A DNA stretch of 64,000 nucleotides from Luteolibacter flavescens (GTDB lineage: Bacteria; Verrucomicrobiota; Verrucomicrobiia; Verrucomicrobiales; Akkermansiaceae). Under the pieces are notes generated by a model, which was given only the letters and a program-made list of their open reading frames with translations, did not search any database and had not been told where the DNA came from. Positions 8,085-20,131 of this stretch are shown piece by piece. Location: the NCBI RefSeq assembly GCF_025950085.1, contig NZ_JAPDDS010000002.1, positions 310,001-374,000 of the forward strand. Direction: 5' to 3'. Each line of letters starts with the position of its first letter. Within the stretch, counting starts at the first letter, position 1. The translations under genes were made by a program, and so were the position numbers.

Positions 8085-9467
8085 TCAGAAGGACGTGCGG
8101 ACGGCGAGCTGCCAGGTGTAGGCCTTGATCTCGCTGCGGCGCGTGGTCAGGTCGTCCAGCGAGAAGCCGCCCATCACCTTCACCCGGTCCCGGCAGAGGT
8201 GCCAGTTCAGGCCCGCGTAGAGGTAGTGGTGCTCGTTGCCGCGGCCATTGTCCACGTCCACCATCGGGTTCTCGTGCTCGGCGCGCACGTAGCGCACCGG
8301 CAGTTGCAGGCCCTGCGACTCCGGCGAGCTGGCATACTGGTACTGCACCACGGCCTGGAGCTTGTCCTCCACGATCCAGTACCACGGCATTACCACGAAG
8401 CCGTGGAAGTCCCCCTGGCGGCGCGTGATCGGTGCGCTGATGCCGCCGCCATTGTCGCCATAGATGGCCTCGGCGATCACGCCCCAGTGCTTTTTCTTGT
8501 AGATCGCGGAGAAGGCGGATGCCCAGCCGTAGCCGAGCGCGTCGTCATTCCCGTCGTGATTGTTCTGCGTGTAGTCCAGCACCAGCTTCAGGTTCTTCGA
8601 TGCGCGCCACTCCAGGCTGCCGTAGAAAAACTGGCCCTCGCCCCAGCCGGCGATGAAATCGGAGTCGTCCTCGGCGCTGAACATCCCGAGCGTCAGGTCC
8701 CAGTCGCCCTTGTCCAGCTCCAGCGTCACGCCTGTCGGGCGGCTGGCATCGCCACCCACCTTGTCCGCGATGGCGGAGCGCTCGATGGTGTAGATCTCGT
8801 TCGAGGACATGTGGACTTCCTCGGTCATCTTCAGCTTCATCCGGCCGTACTTCAGCTTGATGCCGTCCAGCCATCCGTCGCCGAAGGCCTCGCCGATGTC
8901 GAACTCCAGCGACACCTCGTCGAAGCGGTCGTAGCCCCACTCCAGCTCGTTGAAGAAGTCGTCGCGGAAGCGCCGGTCATTCACCAGGTTCACGTTCACC
9001 TCGGCCACGAAGTGCTTCAGGAACTGCGTCTTCGTCTCGAGCCGGAGCCTGCGATACTCGTCGTAGGTGTCGTTGAAGTCCGTGCCATTCACATCCGTCC
9101 CCTCCATCGAGGCGATCTGGTAGTGGAAGCGACCGCCGACCTCGAAGGACTGGATCCACCGGTTCTTCGGGTCGTTGTAGAGCAGGCCGGGGTCATTCTG
9201 CAGCCACTCGCACCAGTTCCCGTTGTTGGTGGCGGGCGGTGGCACGGCGAGGTCCGGCGCGTCCTTGGCACTGGCGGTCGATGTATCGGCTGCCGGTGCG
9301 GTGGCCTCGTTCGACTTGTCCTTGTTCTTCTTCTTTTTCTTCTTCTTGCCGCCGCCGTCGGGCTTCGCGGCGGACTCGGCAGCAGGCTCCGCCGCTTGGG
9401 CGGTGCAGGGCAGGGCCAGCGGCCCGGCGAGACAGGAGAAGAGCAGGAGCTTGGGAAAGGCTTTCAT
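8085..9467 (-). CDS. Phosphate-selective porin O/P-like outer membrane protein
   Basis: A 460 aa protein with signal peptide 1-26 (AQA cleavage). A low-complexity linker (about 27-80) contains seven consecutive lysines (41-47). Then follows a beta-barrel with alternating aromatic and charged strands ending in a C-terminal Phe (AVRTSF), the usual outer-membrane sorting end. The barrel resembles the OprO/OprP phosphate/pyrophosphate porin family. ATG 9467 begins the signal peptide; the upstream open frame to 9530 is not used. It is the last gene of a unit with DUF4956 and VTC genes, which supports a role in phosphate or polyphosphate handling. Substrate specificity is inferred. Confidence 0.78.
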   Translation of the reverse strand: MKAFPKLLLFSCLAGPLALPCTAQAAEPAAESAAKPDGGGKKKKKKKNKDKSNEATAPAADTSTASAKDAPDLAVPPPATNNGNWCEWLQNDPGLLYNDPKNRWIQSFEVGGRFHYQIASMEGTDVNGTDFNDTYDEYRRLRLETKTQFLKHFVAEVNVNLVNDRRFRDDFFNELEWGYDRFDEVSLEFDIGEAFGDGWLDGIKLKYGRMKLKMTEEVHMSSNEIYTIERSAIADKVGGDASRPTGVTLELDKGDWDLTLGMFSAEDDSDFIAGWGEGQFFYGSLEWRASKNLKLVLDYTQNNHDGNDDALGYGWASAFSAIYKKKHWGVIAEAIYGDNGGGISAPITRRQGDFHGFVVMPWYWIVEDKLQAVVQYQYASSPESQGLQLPVRYVRAEHENPMVDVDNGRGNEHHYLYAGLNWHLCRDRVKVMGGFSLDDLTTRRSEIKAYTWQLAVRTSF

Positions 9468-9526
9468 CGGAAATGGAGTCATGGGTTTCGCCACGCGCGG
9501 CTCCGGACCGGCGGGCAGGGCGGTCA

Positions 9527-10219
9527 TCACATGTCGAGCTCGTTGCCCGTCGGCGTCAGGATCACGCGGTTGTTCCCGCAGACCAGGTGCAGCGCCTCCA
9601 GCAGCTTGGGCGTACTGGCGCCGACCTTGAGCTGCATGCCGTAGCGTAGCTCCGTCATCATCCCGGCCTGGGCGGACGACACGCTGACGAGCTGCACGCG
9701 GTCGGTGAATTGGTCGAAGACCGGCTGGAGCAGTTGCTCGAAGTCCATGTCGCTCGTCATCCGCAGTGTCAGCATGTGCGACGCGCGGCGCGGGGCGAAG
9801 GCATCCATCTTCGTCAGGATATACACGGCAGTGCCCACGATGGCGGTGATGATGATCGCCATGGCGAACTGCCCCGCACCCACCACCATGCCGATGGCCA
9901 TGGCGAAGAAAACGAAGGCGAGGTCCCGCGATTGTCCCAGCGTGCGGCGGAAGCGGATGACGGAGAAGGCGGCGAACATGCCGAAGGCGATCGCGCCATT
10001 TCCCGCCACCACCATGATCAGGATGGTGGTCACCACGCCGATCATGATCAGCGTCTGGACGTAATCCTGGGAGTAGCGGGTGCCCTTGTAGGTCTTCCGG
10101 TAGAGGGCGGCGATGGCGAGGTTCAGGGCCAGGCTGATGCCCATGGCGAGGGCGACTTTATCGGGGCTGGGGGTGCCGGCGGTGACTCCGCCGAAGTTCA
10201 ACAGGTCTTCTAATGTCAT
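9527..10219 (-). CDS. DUF4956 family membrane protein
   Basis: A 230 aa protein with several membrane helices in the first two thirds (TLIMIGVVTTILIMVVAGNG, then FAVFFAMAIGM-like and AIIITAIVGTAVYIL segments) and a soluble C-terminal ACT-like part of about 75 residues. The GNGAIAFGMFAAFSVIRFRRTLGQ region, with VIRFR, is characteristic of DUF4956. The family is repeatedly found next to VTC-domain polyphosphate polymerases, as here, and may be a membrane partner of that enzyme. ATG 10219 (MTLEDLLNFGG) is chosen over the open extension into the upstream gene. Spacing: 47 bases from VTC, 59 to the porin. Confidence 0.85.
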   Translation of the reverse strand: MTLEDLLNFGGVTAGTPSPDKVALAMGISLALNLAIAALYRKTYKGTRYSQDYVQTLIMIGVVTTILIMVVAGNGAIAFGMFAAFSVIRFRRTLGQSRDLAFVFFAMAIGMVVGAGQFAMAIIITAIVGTAVYILTKMDAFAPRRASHMLTLRMTSDMDFEQLLQPVFDQFTDRVQLVSVSSAQAGMMTELRYGMQLKVGASTPKLLEALHLVCGNNRVILTPTGNELDM

Positions 10220-10266
10220 CTTGATACTGGGAGAGGGAGCAGCAGTGGGGCCGGGCGGGCCGCGGG

Positions 10267-11235
10267 TCAGCGGGCCTTCTGCAGGTGCAGGCGCGAGAGC
10301 AGGCGCGCACACAGGATGCGGAGGGCACCCGGGGTGGTGGCGGCGGCAGGCTCGGAGAGCTCGCGGCACAGGGTGGTGGTCGCCGCGGGACGGCGGCGGC
10401 CCTTTTCATCCAGCGCCTCCGTTTTCCGGGGGATCGCCTCCGTCTTGCGAGGCGGCTTCCGCGCAGGCGGTGGCTCGGGCGTCACGGTTGCCGCCGGGGA
10501 AACGATCGGCGGGCGGCTCTTGAATTCATAGAGCTCCAGCGCGGCGGTGTATTTCGAGAAGCCACGGGGCACGAGCTTGAACTCGCCGATGAGATTCCGG
10601 AACCAGTAAGGCACCGGGCCGATGGTCTTCACCTCCATGATGGAGGAGCCCGGCTCCAGCAGCGGCAGCTCGAAGTCCGGATCGTCCGGCGTCAGCCTCA
10701 CGCGGCGGAAGCGGCAGCGCGGCTCATTGTCGAAGGTAATGCGGATTGTGCCTTCCGGACCGCTGTCAAAGGCGTAGCGATGATAGCGGATCTGCACCAC
10801 CGGGCGGCTGCCCGTGCCATTCACCAGCCCGGCGATCTCCGCCAGCACGCGCTGGTCGGCAGGCGAGGCAAACTCGTGGCGCACCGGGATGACTCCCTCG
10901 GTGAGCTGCTCCAGCTCGTCCAGATCCACCGGCACGCGGCGCTTCACGGTCACGCCGTCCAGCTTGTGCTTCACCTCGATGAAGGCACTCGCAGGGATGG
11001 CCCCGTCGCGCCGGCCATAGACACGGCTGCGCACGCGGCGGCGGTTCGGCACCTCGAATTGCTTTTGCCAATACGAGGAACGCTCGGTCGTGTCGTAGTA
11101 TTCCGACAGTACCGGGTAGCCGTCTTCCGCACCGCGGTCGGCTTGCATCACCTCCCCGACCCGTTCACGGATCAGTAAGCCCAGATGGGGCGGGAGGACG
11201 AATTTGAATTCTCTACGGTTCTGGTTCGCGTCCAT
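10267..11235 (-). CDS. VTC domain protein, probable polyphosphate polymerase
   Basis: A 322 aa soluble protein of the VTC/triphosphate-tunnel class. Visible tunnel elements are RREFKFVLP at the N-terminus, a row of basic strands (RRRVRSRVYG, EVKHKLDGVTVKRR), RYHRYAFD, RITFDN, and MEVKTIG followed by GEFKLVPRGFSKY. In yeast the VTC4 domain makes polyphosphate from ATP; bacterial single-domain versions are presumed to do the same. Residues beyond about 250 form a Pro/Lys/Arg-rich tail, likely disordered. First gene of a three-gene unit with DUF4956 and a phosphate-type porin. ATG 11235 (MDANQNR) is chosen over the GTG/ATG seven codons upstream. Confidence 0.82.
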   Translation of the reverse strand: MDANQNRREFKFVLPPHLGLLIRERVGEVMQADRGAEDGYPVLSEYYDTTERSSYWQKQFEVPNRRRVRSRVYGRRDGAIPASAFIEVKHKLDGVTVKRRVPVDLDELEQLTEGVIPVRHEFASPADQRVLAEIAGLVNGTGSRPVVQIRYHRYAFDSGPEGTIRITFDNEPRCRFRRVRLTPDDPDFELPLLEPGSSIMEVKTIGPVPYWFRNLIGEFKLVPRGFSKYTAALELYEFKSRPPIVSPAATVTPEPPPARKPPRKTEAIPRKTEALDEKGRRRPAATTTLCRELSEPAAATTPGALRILCARLLSRLHLQKAR

Positions 11236-11673
11236 CGTAGGGGAGGCGGGTGTCAAACAGCGGCGGGTGACACTCCTGTCACAAAATCGATCCGTCGATC
11301 ACATTTTGCGGTCAGAGATGCGGGTCTTGGGCGTTCGACGGAAGGAGTCGCAGAACCTGTTACTTGGTAACTCGGCCGAGCTAACAAAGTTTCGCAAAAA
11401 TCCGTTCCCAATTTCTGCCAATGGCCGGGGCCATGGCACGGGGGAGCCAAGTGCATCGCCGGAGACGGGCACGACGGAGTGGAACCAGCGCGCTGAGCGC
11501 GAGTGAGTACCGGACTACGCCGGGGGAGGGAGGTGGGGGGCATGGCAGGCTGTGGGGGACAGCGATAACCGACCTGCTAGCTCGGGGGGGGAGCGACATG
11601 GAGATAAGGGAAGTCGCGCCCCTCGGCAATGTCAGAGTTGCAGCAACATGTGACAATTTCGGGTGCCGGTTTG
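11236..11673. other. Intergenic stretch without a recognisable gene
   Basis: This 438-base gap lies between the start of the VTC gene and the end of recQ, so it must hold the promoter of the polyphosphate unit. I see short G-runs near 11521-11600 but no convincing coding frame, RNA or repeat. Confidence 0.5.
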
Positions 11674-13599
<1,926 letters not shown>

Positions 13600-13667
13600 G
13601 AGGAGGCGAAGCTATTGGGATAGGGAACCCGCTGACTCAAAGCCAATTGCCTTATATGGCAGCGAGT

Positions 13668-13697
13668 TTGTGAGCCAACCGCGAATGGGAGTAGAAT
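13668..13697 (+). promoter_or_regulatory. Candidate sigma70-type promoter
   Basis: TTGTGA at 13668-13673 and TAGAAT at 13692-13697 are separated by 18 bases, in an AT-richer stretch ahead of the small membrane protein gene. It is a plausible -35/-10 pair found by eye, unproven. Confidence 0.4.
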
Positions 13698-13750
13698 TGC
13701 TGAATCGGCTTGGGAGCCTCAACATTTGAAGCTTGTTTAAGTGGCGGGGC

Positions 13751-14122
13751 ATGATAGACAAAGAGGTGATGAAGCCTCTCCACTCAAGTTGTCCGGCTAG
13801 CGTAGTCTATGTTCAGAAGCCTGCACAAAGAGACTCCGGTGGTTCGATGATCGCTGCCGGTTGGTGGGTTCTGACTTTTGGATTTGTCGTCGCTTGTATT
13901 CCTGTTCTCGGAATGATGGCATGGTTGATCGGTGGATTCCTTTGTCTCGCGGCTTTCATTCTGGCGATCATCGGAATGGCAAGTGGACGGATTGTGGGAG
14001 GCATCTTCTTGCTATGCGGAGCTCTGTTGGGAGCACCGCTGGCTTACGGAATCATTCCGGTCATAATAAATTCATCAGTCCATTTTAGTTCGCCTCCGCA
14101 GGTGAACCCGTTTGCTCGATAG
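13751..14122 (+). CDS. Small two- to three-helix membrane protein of unknown function
   Basis: About 123 aa from ATG 13751. After a short polar N-terminus (SSCPASVVYVQKP) come hydrophobic helices: WWVLTFGFVVACIPVLGMMAWL, GGFLCLAAFILAIIGMA and GGIFLLCGALLGAPLAYGIIPVII. Base composition is lower in GC than the neighbouring housekeeping genes, and codon use is weaker, so recent acquisition is possible. In-frame ATGs at 13769 and 13847 are alternatives; the last leaves only the membrane part. The N-terminal Cys-Pro element may be a remnant of a zinc-ribbon head. I do not recognise the family. Confidence 0.6.
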   Translation: MIDKEVMKPLHSSCPASVVYVQKPAQRDSGGSMIAAGWWVLTFGFVVACIPVLGMMAWLIGGFLCLAAFILAIIGMASGRIVGGIFLLCGALLGAPLAYGIIPVIINSSVHFSSPPQVNPFAR

Positions 14123-14409
14123 AGCCAATTTCATTTCCTGTTTGTGAGGTGGCGTTCGCAACCATCGTTGGATGCCGCAAGGGCGAATCCCAAGTGAGAT
14201 TGAAGCATCTCTTTCACGATTCGGTGTGAGCGTCTTCCGTTTGACCAGAATGATACGGGAGATGCTATTTTTCGGATCGTCTTGAGTGACCTGTTTGCTG
14301 GTATCGGATACCGTAAAAGCGGCGGCCCCGGGGGACCACCGCTTCATCGAACGCGAACCCACCCGGGCTCGCAGATTGTCATGGGCAGGGGAGGAGTTGA
14401 GGAGGCGGC
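14123..14409. other. Non-coding spacer between convergent genes
   Basis: This stretch separates the small membrane protein from recA. It is relatively AT-rich up to about 14300 and includes the recA terminator hairpin. No coding frame stands out. Confidence 0.5.
14313..14344 (-). terminator. Probable recA terminator
   Basis: On the minus strand a 9-bp arm pair (AAGCGGTGG with CCGCCGCTT, one G-U) encloses a C/G-rich loop that can also pair, and is followed by a short T run. It lies about 65 bases after the recA stop codon. Confidence 0.55.
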
Positions 14410-15444
<1,035 letters not shown>

Positions 15445-15503
15445 GGCGTTTGCTTGTTCGACGGAGTTACTGGCAGAGCATTTGAACACCGTCAATCAAA
15501 AGA

Positions 15504-15517
15504 TGTTCGGCTGAACA
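15504..15517 (-). promoter_or_regulatory. LexA-type operator upstream of recA
   Basis: A perfect palindrome TGTTC-GGCT-GAACA, centred about 66 bases upstream of the recA start. The pattern TGTTC-N4-GAACA is, as I recall it, the LexA motif reported for Verrucomicrobia. Its position before recA supports SOS regulation. It could in principle also act on the divergent DUF2339 gene at 15619. Confidence 0.75.
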
Positions 15518-15618
15518 AAAATGAGACCCATTGGGTGGAGTTCGGGAGCTAGTAGATCGTTTTTCGCGATGTTTTGCCCTAGTTTCTCAATGAATGCAGA
15601 TCGACTCATAGCGGGTAA

Positions 15619-18495
15619 ATGAATGCTGTGACGGACGAAGAACGGAATGGCTGCAGGCGGGAGCTCGATTGGCTCCGCCAGCGCGTGGATGCGCTGGAGG
15701 AGAAACGGGATGCGGAAATCGGGGAGCTGCGGTCCTTCATCCGCCTGCTGGAGCAGAGGCTGGATACGCCGGAGCCTTCTCAGTTCGTGGCCCGCGACTG
15801 CGCGCCCGAACCCGAGCCCCTGCCAATGCCCGCTCCGGAACCCCTGCCTGTCGCAGCCCAGGCCACAGAGACGCCGCCACCTTTCCCGCTCGCAGCTCCG
15901 GAGCCTCCGCCATTCGTCGCCGCTCCCCCGGTAGTGGTGGCCGAGCCCTCCCCGGTCGTGGCATCCGCGCCGCCGCCGCTTCCCAAAGGCTCGCTGGAGC
16001 TGCACTTGGGCCGCACGTGGCTGGTGCGGGTCGGCATCGCCCTGCTGGTGACCGGGCTCGTGCTGCTGGGGAACTTCGCTTACAAAAACTGGATCCGCGA
16101 ACTGCCCGCGGGCGCGCGTCTGGCCGTGCTCTATCTGGGCTCCTTTTCGATTTGCGGGACGGCGTGGTACCTCGGGACGCGGGAGACGCTGCGGCGCTTT
16201 GCCGACGTGCTGATGGCGGGCGGGCTGGCCTTCTTCTACTGGTGCACCTACGCCATGCACCACGTGCCGCGGCTGCAGGTGATCGAGTCCCCGGTGGTGG
16301 CGGGCGTGCTGTTGCTAGGGGCCGCCGGCGTGATCGCGGGGGTCTCCCTGCGGCGCGACTCGCGTGCGACGGCCACGATGGGCCTGCTGCTGGCGTCTTA
16401 CTCCACCATCCTCCAGCCGCTGGGGTGGCTCTCCGCCATCTCGAATGTGGTGCTGGCGGGTGCGGGCGTGGCCTTCATGCGGCGGCCGGGCTGGGCGATG
16501 CCCGGGGTAGCCTCGATGGCTGGCACCTACATTTCCTTCCTCTGGTGGCAAATCGCCGGGGGGCATGGTGGCGGGCGGCCGGATGGTCCGGCGGTGCTGT
16601 GGTTCCTGCCGCCGGTGTGGGCGATCTTCGCGCTGCCCGGGGTGATCGGCGTGTCGCGGCACTTCAGCGGGCTCACGGACCGCGGGCGGGGGATGTTTGC
16701 CTCGGCGAACAATGTCGCCTTCTTCGCGCTCTTCTCCGCGCTGTGGCTGCAGCAGCGGGGCTCCTTCGAGGGCTACTGGATGGTGCCCGCCGCATTTGGC
16801 GCGGTGCTGCTGCTGTTGGCAGTCCTGAGACGTCCACGCGATGCCGCGGGCGGGGCGCATCTGGCGCAGGGCCTTGGTGCGCTGACCCTGGCGATGACGC
16901 TGAAGCTGGAGGGCTATCACCTCGCGCTCGCCTTTGCGGGGCAAGCGCTGGCGCTCTCCTTAGCCTTCCGGAAATTCGCCGGAAGGAGCGAGCTGGTCTT
17001 CGCGACGCTGGCCGCGGGGGCCGCGATGCTCATCTCGCTGGACCGGGTGGGCAACCCGCTGGCAATCCCAATCCCGATGTGGAGCCACGTGCTGTTCGCG
17101 ATCCTGCTGGCGGCCGCGGCTTTCCCGCTGAGGGACGGGTGCGATCGCATCGGGAAGGACAGCGACCTGGGCAGGGGTGCCCGTGTGGTGACCTCGCTCG
17201 TCTTCGTCGCGGGCATCGTGCAGACGCTTCTCCTCTGCCTGCATCATTTCACGCTGCCGTGGCGCGCGCCCGCCTGCGGTCTGGTGGCGCTCGGTTGGTC
17301 GGCCTTCACGCTGCTGCGGGATCCTGCCCGGCGCTTGCCGGAGGCGGGTTGGGCGGCACTGTCCTTTGGCTTTTTCGGCTTCTTCATGCTTTTCCCCATC
17401 GTCGATGTGCCGTGGTGGTCGCCGGTGATGGCGGCTCCGCTGGCGCTGGCGACACACTGGCTGTGGCTGGGTCGTGAGCGGGCGCATCCCATCCCCGATG
17501 CCGCGAAGATGCCGGATGCCTTCCTCGCGCTCTCCGCCCTCACAGCATGCGCGGCGGTTTTCCAAGGGATCGGCTCGCTGGAGCTCAATGCGGAGGGGCG
17601 ATTCGTCGTCGTTTCGCTGGCGGCGGTCGCGCTCGTGGCGGTGGGACGTTTCCTCATCGCATCGCCGATCCTCCGGATCGCCTCCACGCTGCTCCTGCTG
17701 CCGGTGCTGCATACGCAGTCGCTGCTGTCGGGGGCGGCGGGCGTGCTGCTTTTCATCCCGACCGTCGCCGCCCTCGGGGCGATGGCATTGGCCGGGCCGA
17801 TGTCGGTGGCGGGCGTGATGTCCCGCGTCGCCGCGGGCTTCTCGTGGCTGATCCTGTGGCACAAGCTGGCTCCGCAGGCATGGAGCGACATCCTCGCGGC
17901 GACCGGCCTGCTGCTGGCCGTGGTCACGGTGGTGCGGCGTGGAAGGGACCTCCTTCCGGAAGCCTGGGCATTCTTCAGCCTCGCGGCGGCGTGGATGTTG
18001 GCGCAGATGGCCATCGTGCTGCCGTGGCATCAGGTGAGCACGGTGCCCGGCGTCTACGGGGCACTGGTCCTGGCCGCGGGCTTCGCCCTGCCGCTGCTAG
18101 CCCCGGCGGGGAATGCCGGCCAGCGGTCCGCCCGTCACGTGCTGCTGCTGCTGGCCTCCGGGATGCTGGCGCTGTGGTCCAGCCAGCTCATGGTGTGGCA
18201 CTTCGGCTGGAAGCCGGTGGCGATCCTGTGGACGGCGCTCGGCTTCGGCCTCGTCAGCACCGGCCTGTGGCGGAAGCTCTCCGCGCTGCGCCATGCGGGA
18301 TTTGCCCTGCTGGCGGTGGCGCTGGTGAAGCTCTTCGCACTCGATGTGTGGGACTTCGGCACCTTCTTCCGCATCGCCGCCTTCCTTGCGCTGGGTGTGG
18401 CGCTCGTGGTGCTCGGCTTCTTCTACAATCGCTTCGCGGACGTGCTGAAGAAGCTGCTGGAGGGGGATGAGGCCGGAGAGGCGGGGGAAGGGTGA
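15619..18495 (+). CDS. DUF2339 family polytopic membrane protein
   Basis: A 958 aa protein. Residues about 8-48 are a predicted coiled coil (LDWLRQRVDALEEK), followed by a Pro/Glu/Ala-rich linker to about 125, then a long series of membrane helices reaching the C-terminus, probably more than twenty. The LGRTWLVRVGIALLVTGLV start of the membrane part and the FADVLMAGGLAFFYW segment match DUF2339, a large family of unknown function. The N-terminal coil should be cytoplasmic. Proximity to recA and the LexA box is probably incidental. No further neighbours suggest a role. Confidence 0.85.
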   Translation: MNAVTDEERNGCRRELDWLRQRVDALEEKRDAEIGELRSFIRLLEQRLDTPEPSQFVARDCAPEPEPLPMPAPEPLPVAAQATETPPPFPLAAPEPPPFVAAPPVVVAEPSPVVASAPPPLPKGSLELHLGRTWLVRVGIALLVTGLVLLGNFAYKNWIRELPAGARLAVLYLGSFSICGTAWYLGTRETLRRFADVLMAGGLAFFYWCTYAMHHVPRLQVIESPVVAGVLLLGAAGVIAGVSLRRDSRATATMGLLLASYSTILQPLGWLSAISNVVLAGAGVAFMRRPGWAMPGVASMAGTYISFLWWQIAGGHGGGRPDGPAVLWFLPPVWAIFALPGVIGVSRHFSGLTDRGRGMFASANNVAFFALFSALWLQQRGSFEGYWMVPAAFGAVLLLLAVLRRPRDAAGGAHLAQGLGALTLAMTLKLEGYHLALAFAGQALALSLAFRKFAGRSELVFATLAAGAAMLISLDRVGNPLAIPIPMWSHVLFAILLAAAAFPLRDGCDRIGKDSDLGRGARVVTSLVFVAGIVQTLLLCLHHFTLPWRAPACGLVALGWSAFTLLRDPARRLPEAGWAALSFGFFGFFMLFPIVDVPWWSPVMAAPLALATHWLWLGRERAHPIPDAAKMPDAFLALSALTACAAVFQGIGSLELNAEGRFVVVSLAAVALVAVGRFLIASPILRIASTLLLLPVLHTQSLLSGAAGVLLFIPTVAALGAMALAGPMSVAGVMSRVAAGFSWLILWHKLAPQAWSDILAATGLLLAVVTVVRRGRDLLPEAWAFFSLAAAWMLAQMAIVLPWHQVSTVPGVYGALVLAAGFALPLLAPAGNAGQRSARHVLLLLASGMLALWSSQLMVWHFGWKPVAILWTALGFGLVSTGLWRKLSALRHAGFALLAVALVKLFALDVWDFGTFFRIAAFLALGVALVVLGFFYNRFADVLKKLLEGDEAGEAGEG

Positions 18496-18809
18496 TCCGG
18501 GGTGGCGGCGGGGGAGGCGATCGCTTCCTCCGCGCCGATGCACCAAATCCGCCAGTGATGCATTGGCTCGGTCTCTATACACAACCTCGTCGAGGTAGGA
18601 TGAGCCGACGTGCAAACCCCGGGTAGCTCGTGCCTCGCAACCCGGGGCTTTGGTGCGAAGTCCCCTTGGGACAGTGGAAGAGCCGCGCAGCACTTTCGCC
18701 GCCGTGCGGCTCCTTGACAGCGACGCGGTCGGGAAATTGCATGTCGACGGAACGTCGACACTCCATATGGCCGCTACGCGGCTTCCTGTGGGGACGGCTG
18801 TGCCGCCCC
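18496..18809. other. Structured intergenic region with hairpins
   Basis: No gene is seen in these 314 bases between the converging DUF2339 and lysC genes. Two hairpins are visible: CCCCGGGT ... ACCCGGGG at 18617-18647, and an AGCCGCGC ... GTGCGGCT pair near 18680-18710. Neither has a long T run. They may be transcript ends or part of a dispersed repeat. Confidence 0.5.
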
Positions 18810-20039
18810 TTACTTCACCGGCTCCTTGTCGAGCTGGAAGGCGTCGTGGACGGCGCGGGCGGCGTCTTCGATGCGGGTCTCGTCCACGGTGACGGCGATC
18901 TTGATCTCGGAGGTGGAGATCATGCCGATGTTGATGCCGGCTTCGCCGAGCGCCTTGAACATGGTGGCGGCGACGCCGGAGTGGGAGCGCATGCCGATGC
19001 CGACGGCGGAGAGCTTCGCAATGCCTGCCTCGGTCTCGATCTTCGCGTCGGTGCTGATCTCCGCGAGCACGGTCTTCAGCGAGGCCTGCGCCTTGCCGAG
19101 GTCGTTCGAGTGCATGGTGAAGGAGTGCCGCGCGAAGCCGTCGCTCGCGATGTTCGACACGATCATGTCGAGATTGATCTCCGCATCGCCGAGCGCGCCG
19201 AGGATCTTGCCGGACATGCCGGGGACATCGGGGATGTTCGTGATGGTGACGCGGGCTTGGGAGCGCTCGATGGAGACTCCACGGATGACGACGTTTTCCA
19301 TGGCAGGATGTTCTTCGAGCACCAGCGTGCCCGGGTTGTCATTGAGAGAGGAACGGACTTCGAAGACGACGCCGTATTTCTTGGCGAATTCGACGGAGCG
19401 GGACTGCATCACCTTCGAGCCGGACGAGGCCATTTCCAGCATCTCGTCGTAGGAGATTTCCGGCAGCTTGCGGGCATTCGGGACGATGCGGGGGTCGCAG
19501 GTGTAGACGCCGTCCACATCGGTGAGGATCTGGCAGACATCGGCCTTCAGTGCGGCGGAGATGGCGATGGCGGTGAGGTCGGAGCCGCCGCGGCCGAGGG
19601 TGTGGATCTTGCCCTCCGGGGTGATGCCCTGGAAGCCGGCGACGACGAGGGTATTCCCCGCCTCCAGCTCGCGCTGCATGTAGGAGGGGTCGATGTCCTC
19701 GATGCGGCCGCGGGTGTGGGAGCCCTTCGTGTAGATGCCTGCCTGGCGGCCGGTGATGGAGACGGCCTCCACCCCCGCCTCATGGAGGGCCATGGAGACG
19801 AGGGCGATGGATTGCTGCTCGCCGGTGGCCAGCAGCACGTCCAGCTCCCGCTCGGACGGGCTCTCGGAGAATTCCTTGGCCATCTTGATGAGGCCGTCCG
19901 TGATGCCGGACATGGCGGACACCACTGCCACGACCTGGTTGCCCGCGTCGCGGGTGCGTTTCACCCGCGACGCGACGTTGCGCATGCGGTCGATGGAGCC
20001 GACGGAGGTGCCGCCGTATTTTTGCACGATGAGGGCCAT
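18810..20039 (-). CDS. lysC: Aspartate kinase
   Basis: A 409 aa enzyme that phosphorylates aspartate, the first step toward lysine, threonine, methionine and diaminopimelate. The kinase domain (about 1-240) begins with VQKYGGTSV and contains ATGEQQS, GFQG and GRGGSDLTA; the C-terminal part holds two ACT domains (about 265-400) for feedback control. Length and layout match the lysine/threonine-sensitive single-function class. ATG 20039 starts the conserved MALIVQKYGG; the longer frame to 20168 is spurious. A strong hairpin lies in the leader. Confidence 0.96.
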   Translation of the reverse strand: MALIVQKYGGTSVGSIDRMRNVASRVKRTRDAGNQVVAVVSAMSGITDGLIKMAKEFSESPSERELDVLLATGEQQSIALVSMALHEAGVEAVSITGRQAGIYTKGSHTRGRIEDIDPSYMQRELEAGNTLVVAGFQGITPEGKIHTLGRGGSDLTAIAISAALKADVCQILTDVDGVYTCDPRIVPNARKLPEISYDEMLEMASSGSKVMQSRSVEFAKKYGVVFEVRSSLNDNPGTLVLEEHPAMENVVIRGVSIERSQARVTITNIPDVPGMSGKILGALGDAEINLDMIVSNIASDGFARHSFTMHSNDLGKAQASLKTVLAEISTDAKIETEAGIAKLSAVGIGMRSHSGVAATMFKALGEAGINIGMISTSEIKIAVTVDETRIEDAARAVHDAFQLDKEPVK

Positions 20040-20131
20040 GGCCAGTCCGGGAAACGGGGCCGGGAGTGAAGGAAAGCCGCGCACCCTTGGCAAGCGTGCG
20101 GTGGGGCAGCCTTCCGCGGGGTGCGAGGGCA

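Noticed and set aside
7992-9644. Plus-strand open frame of 550 codons opposite the porin gene
   Set aside because: It is antisense to a protein with signal peptide, barrel and C-terminal Phe, and its own translation is low-complexity.
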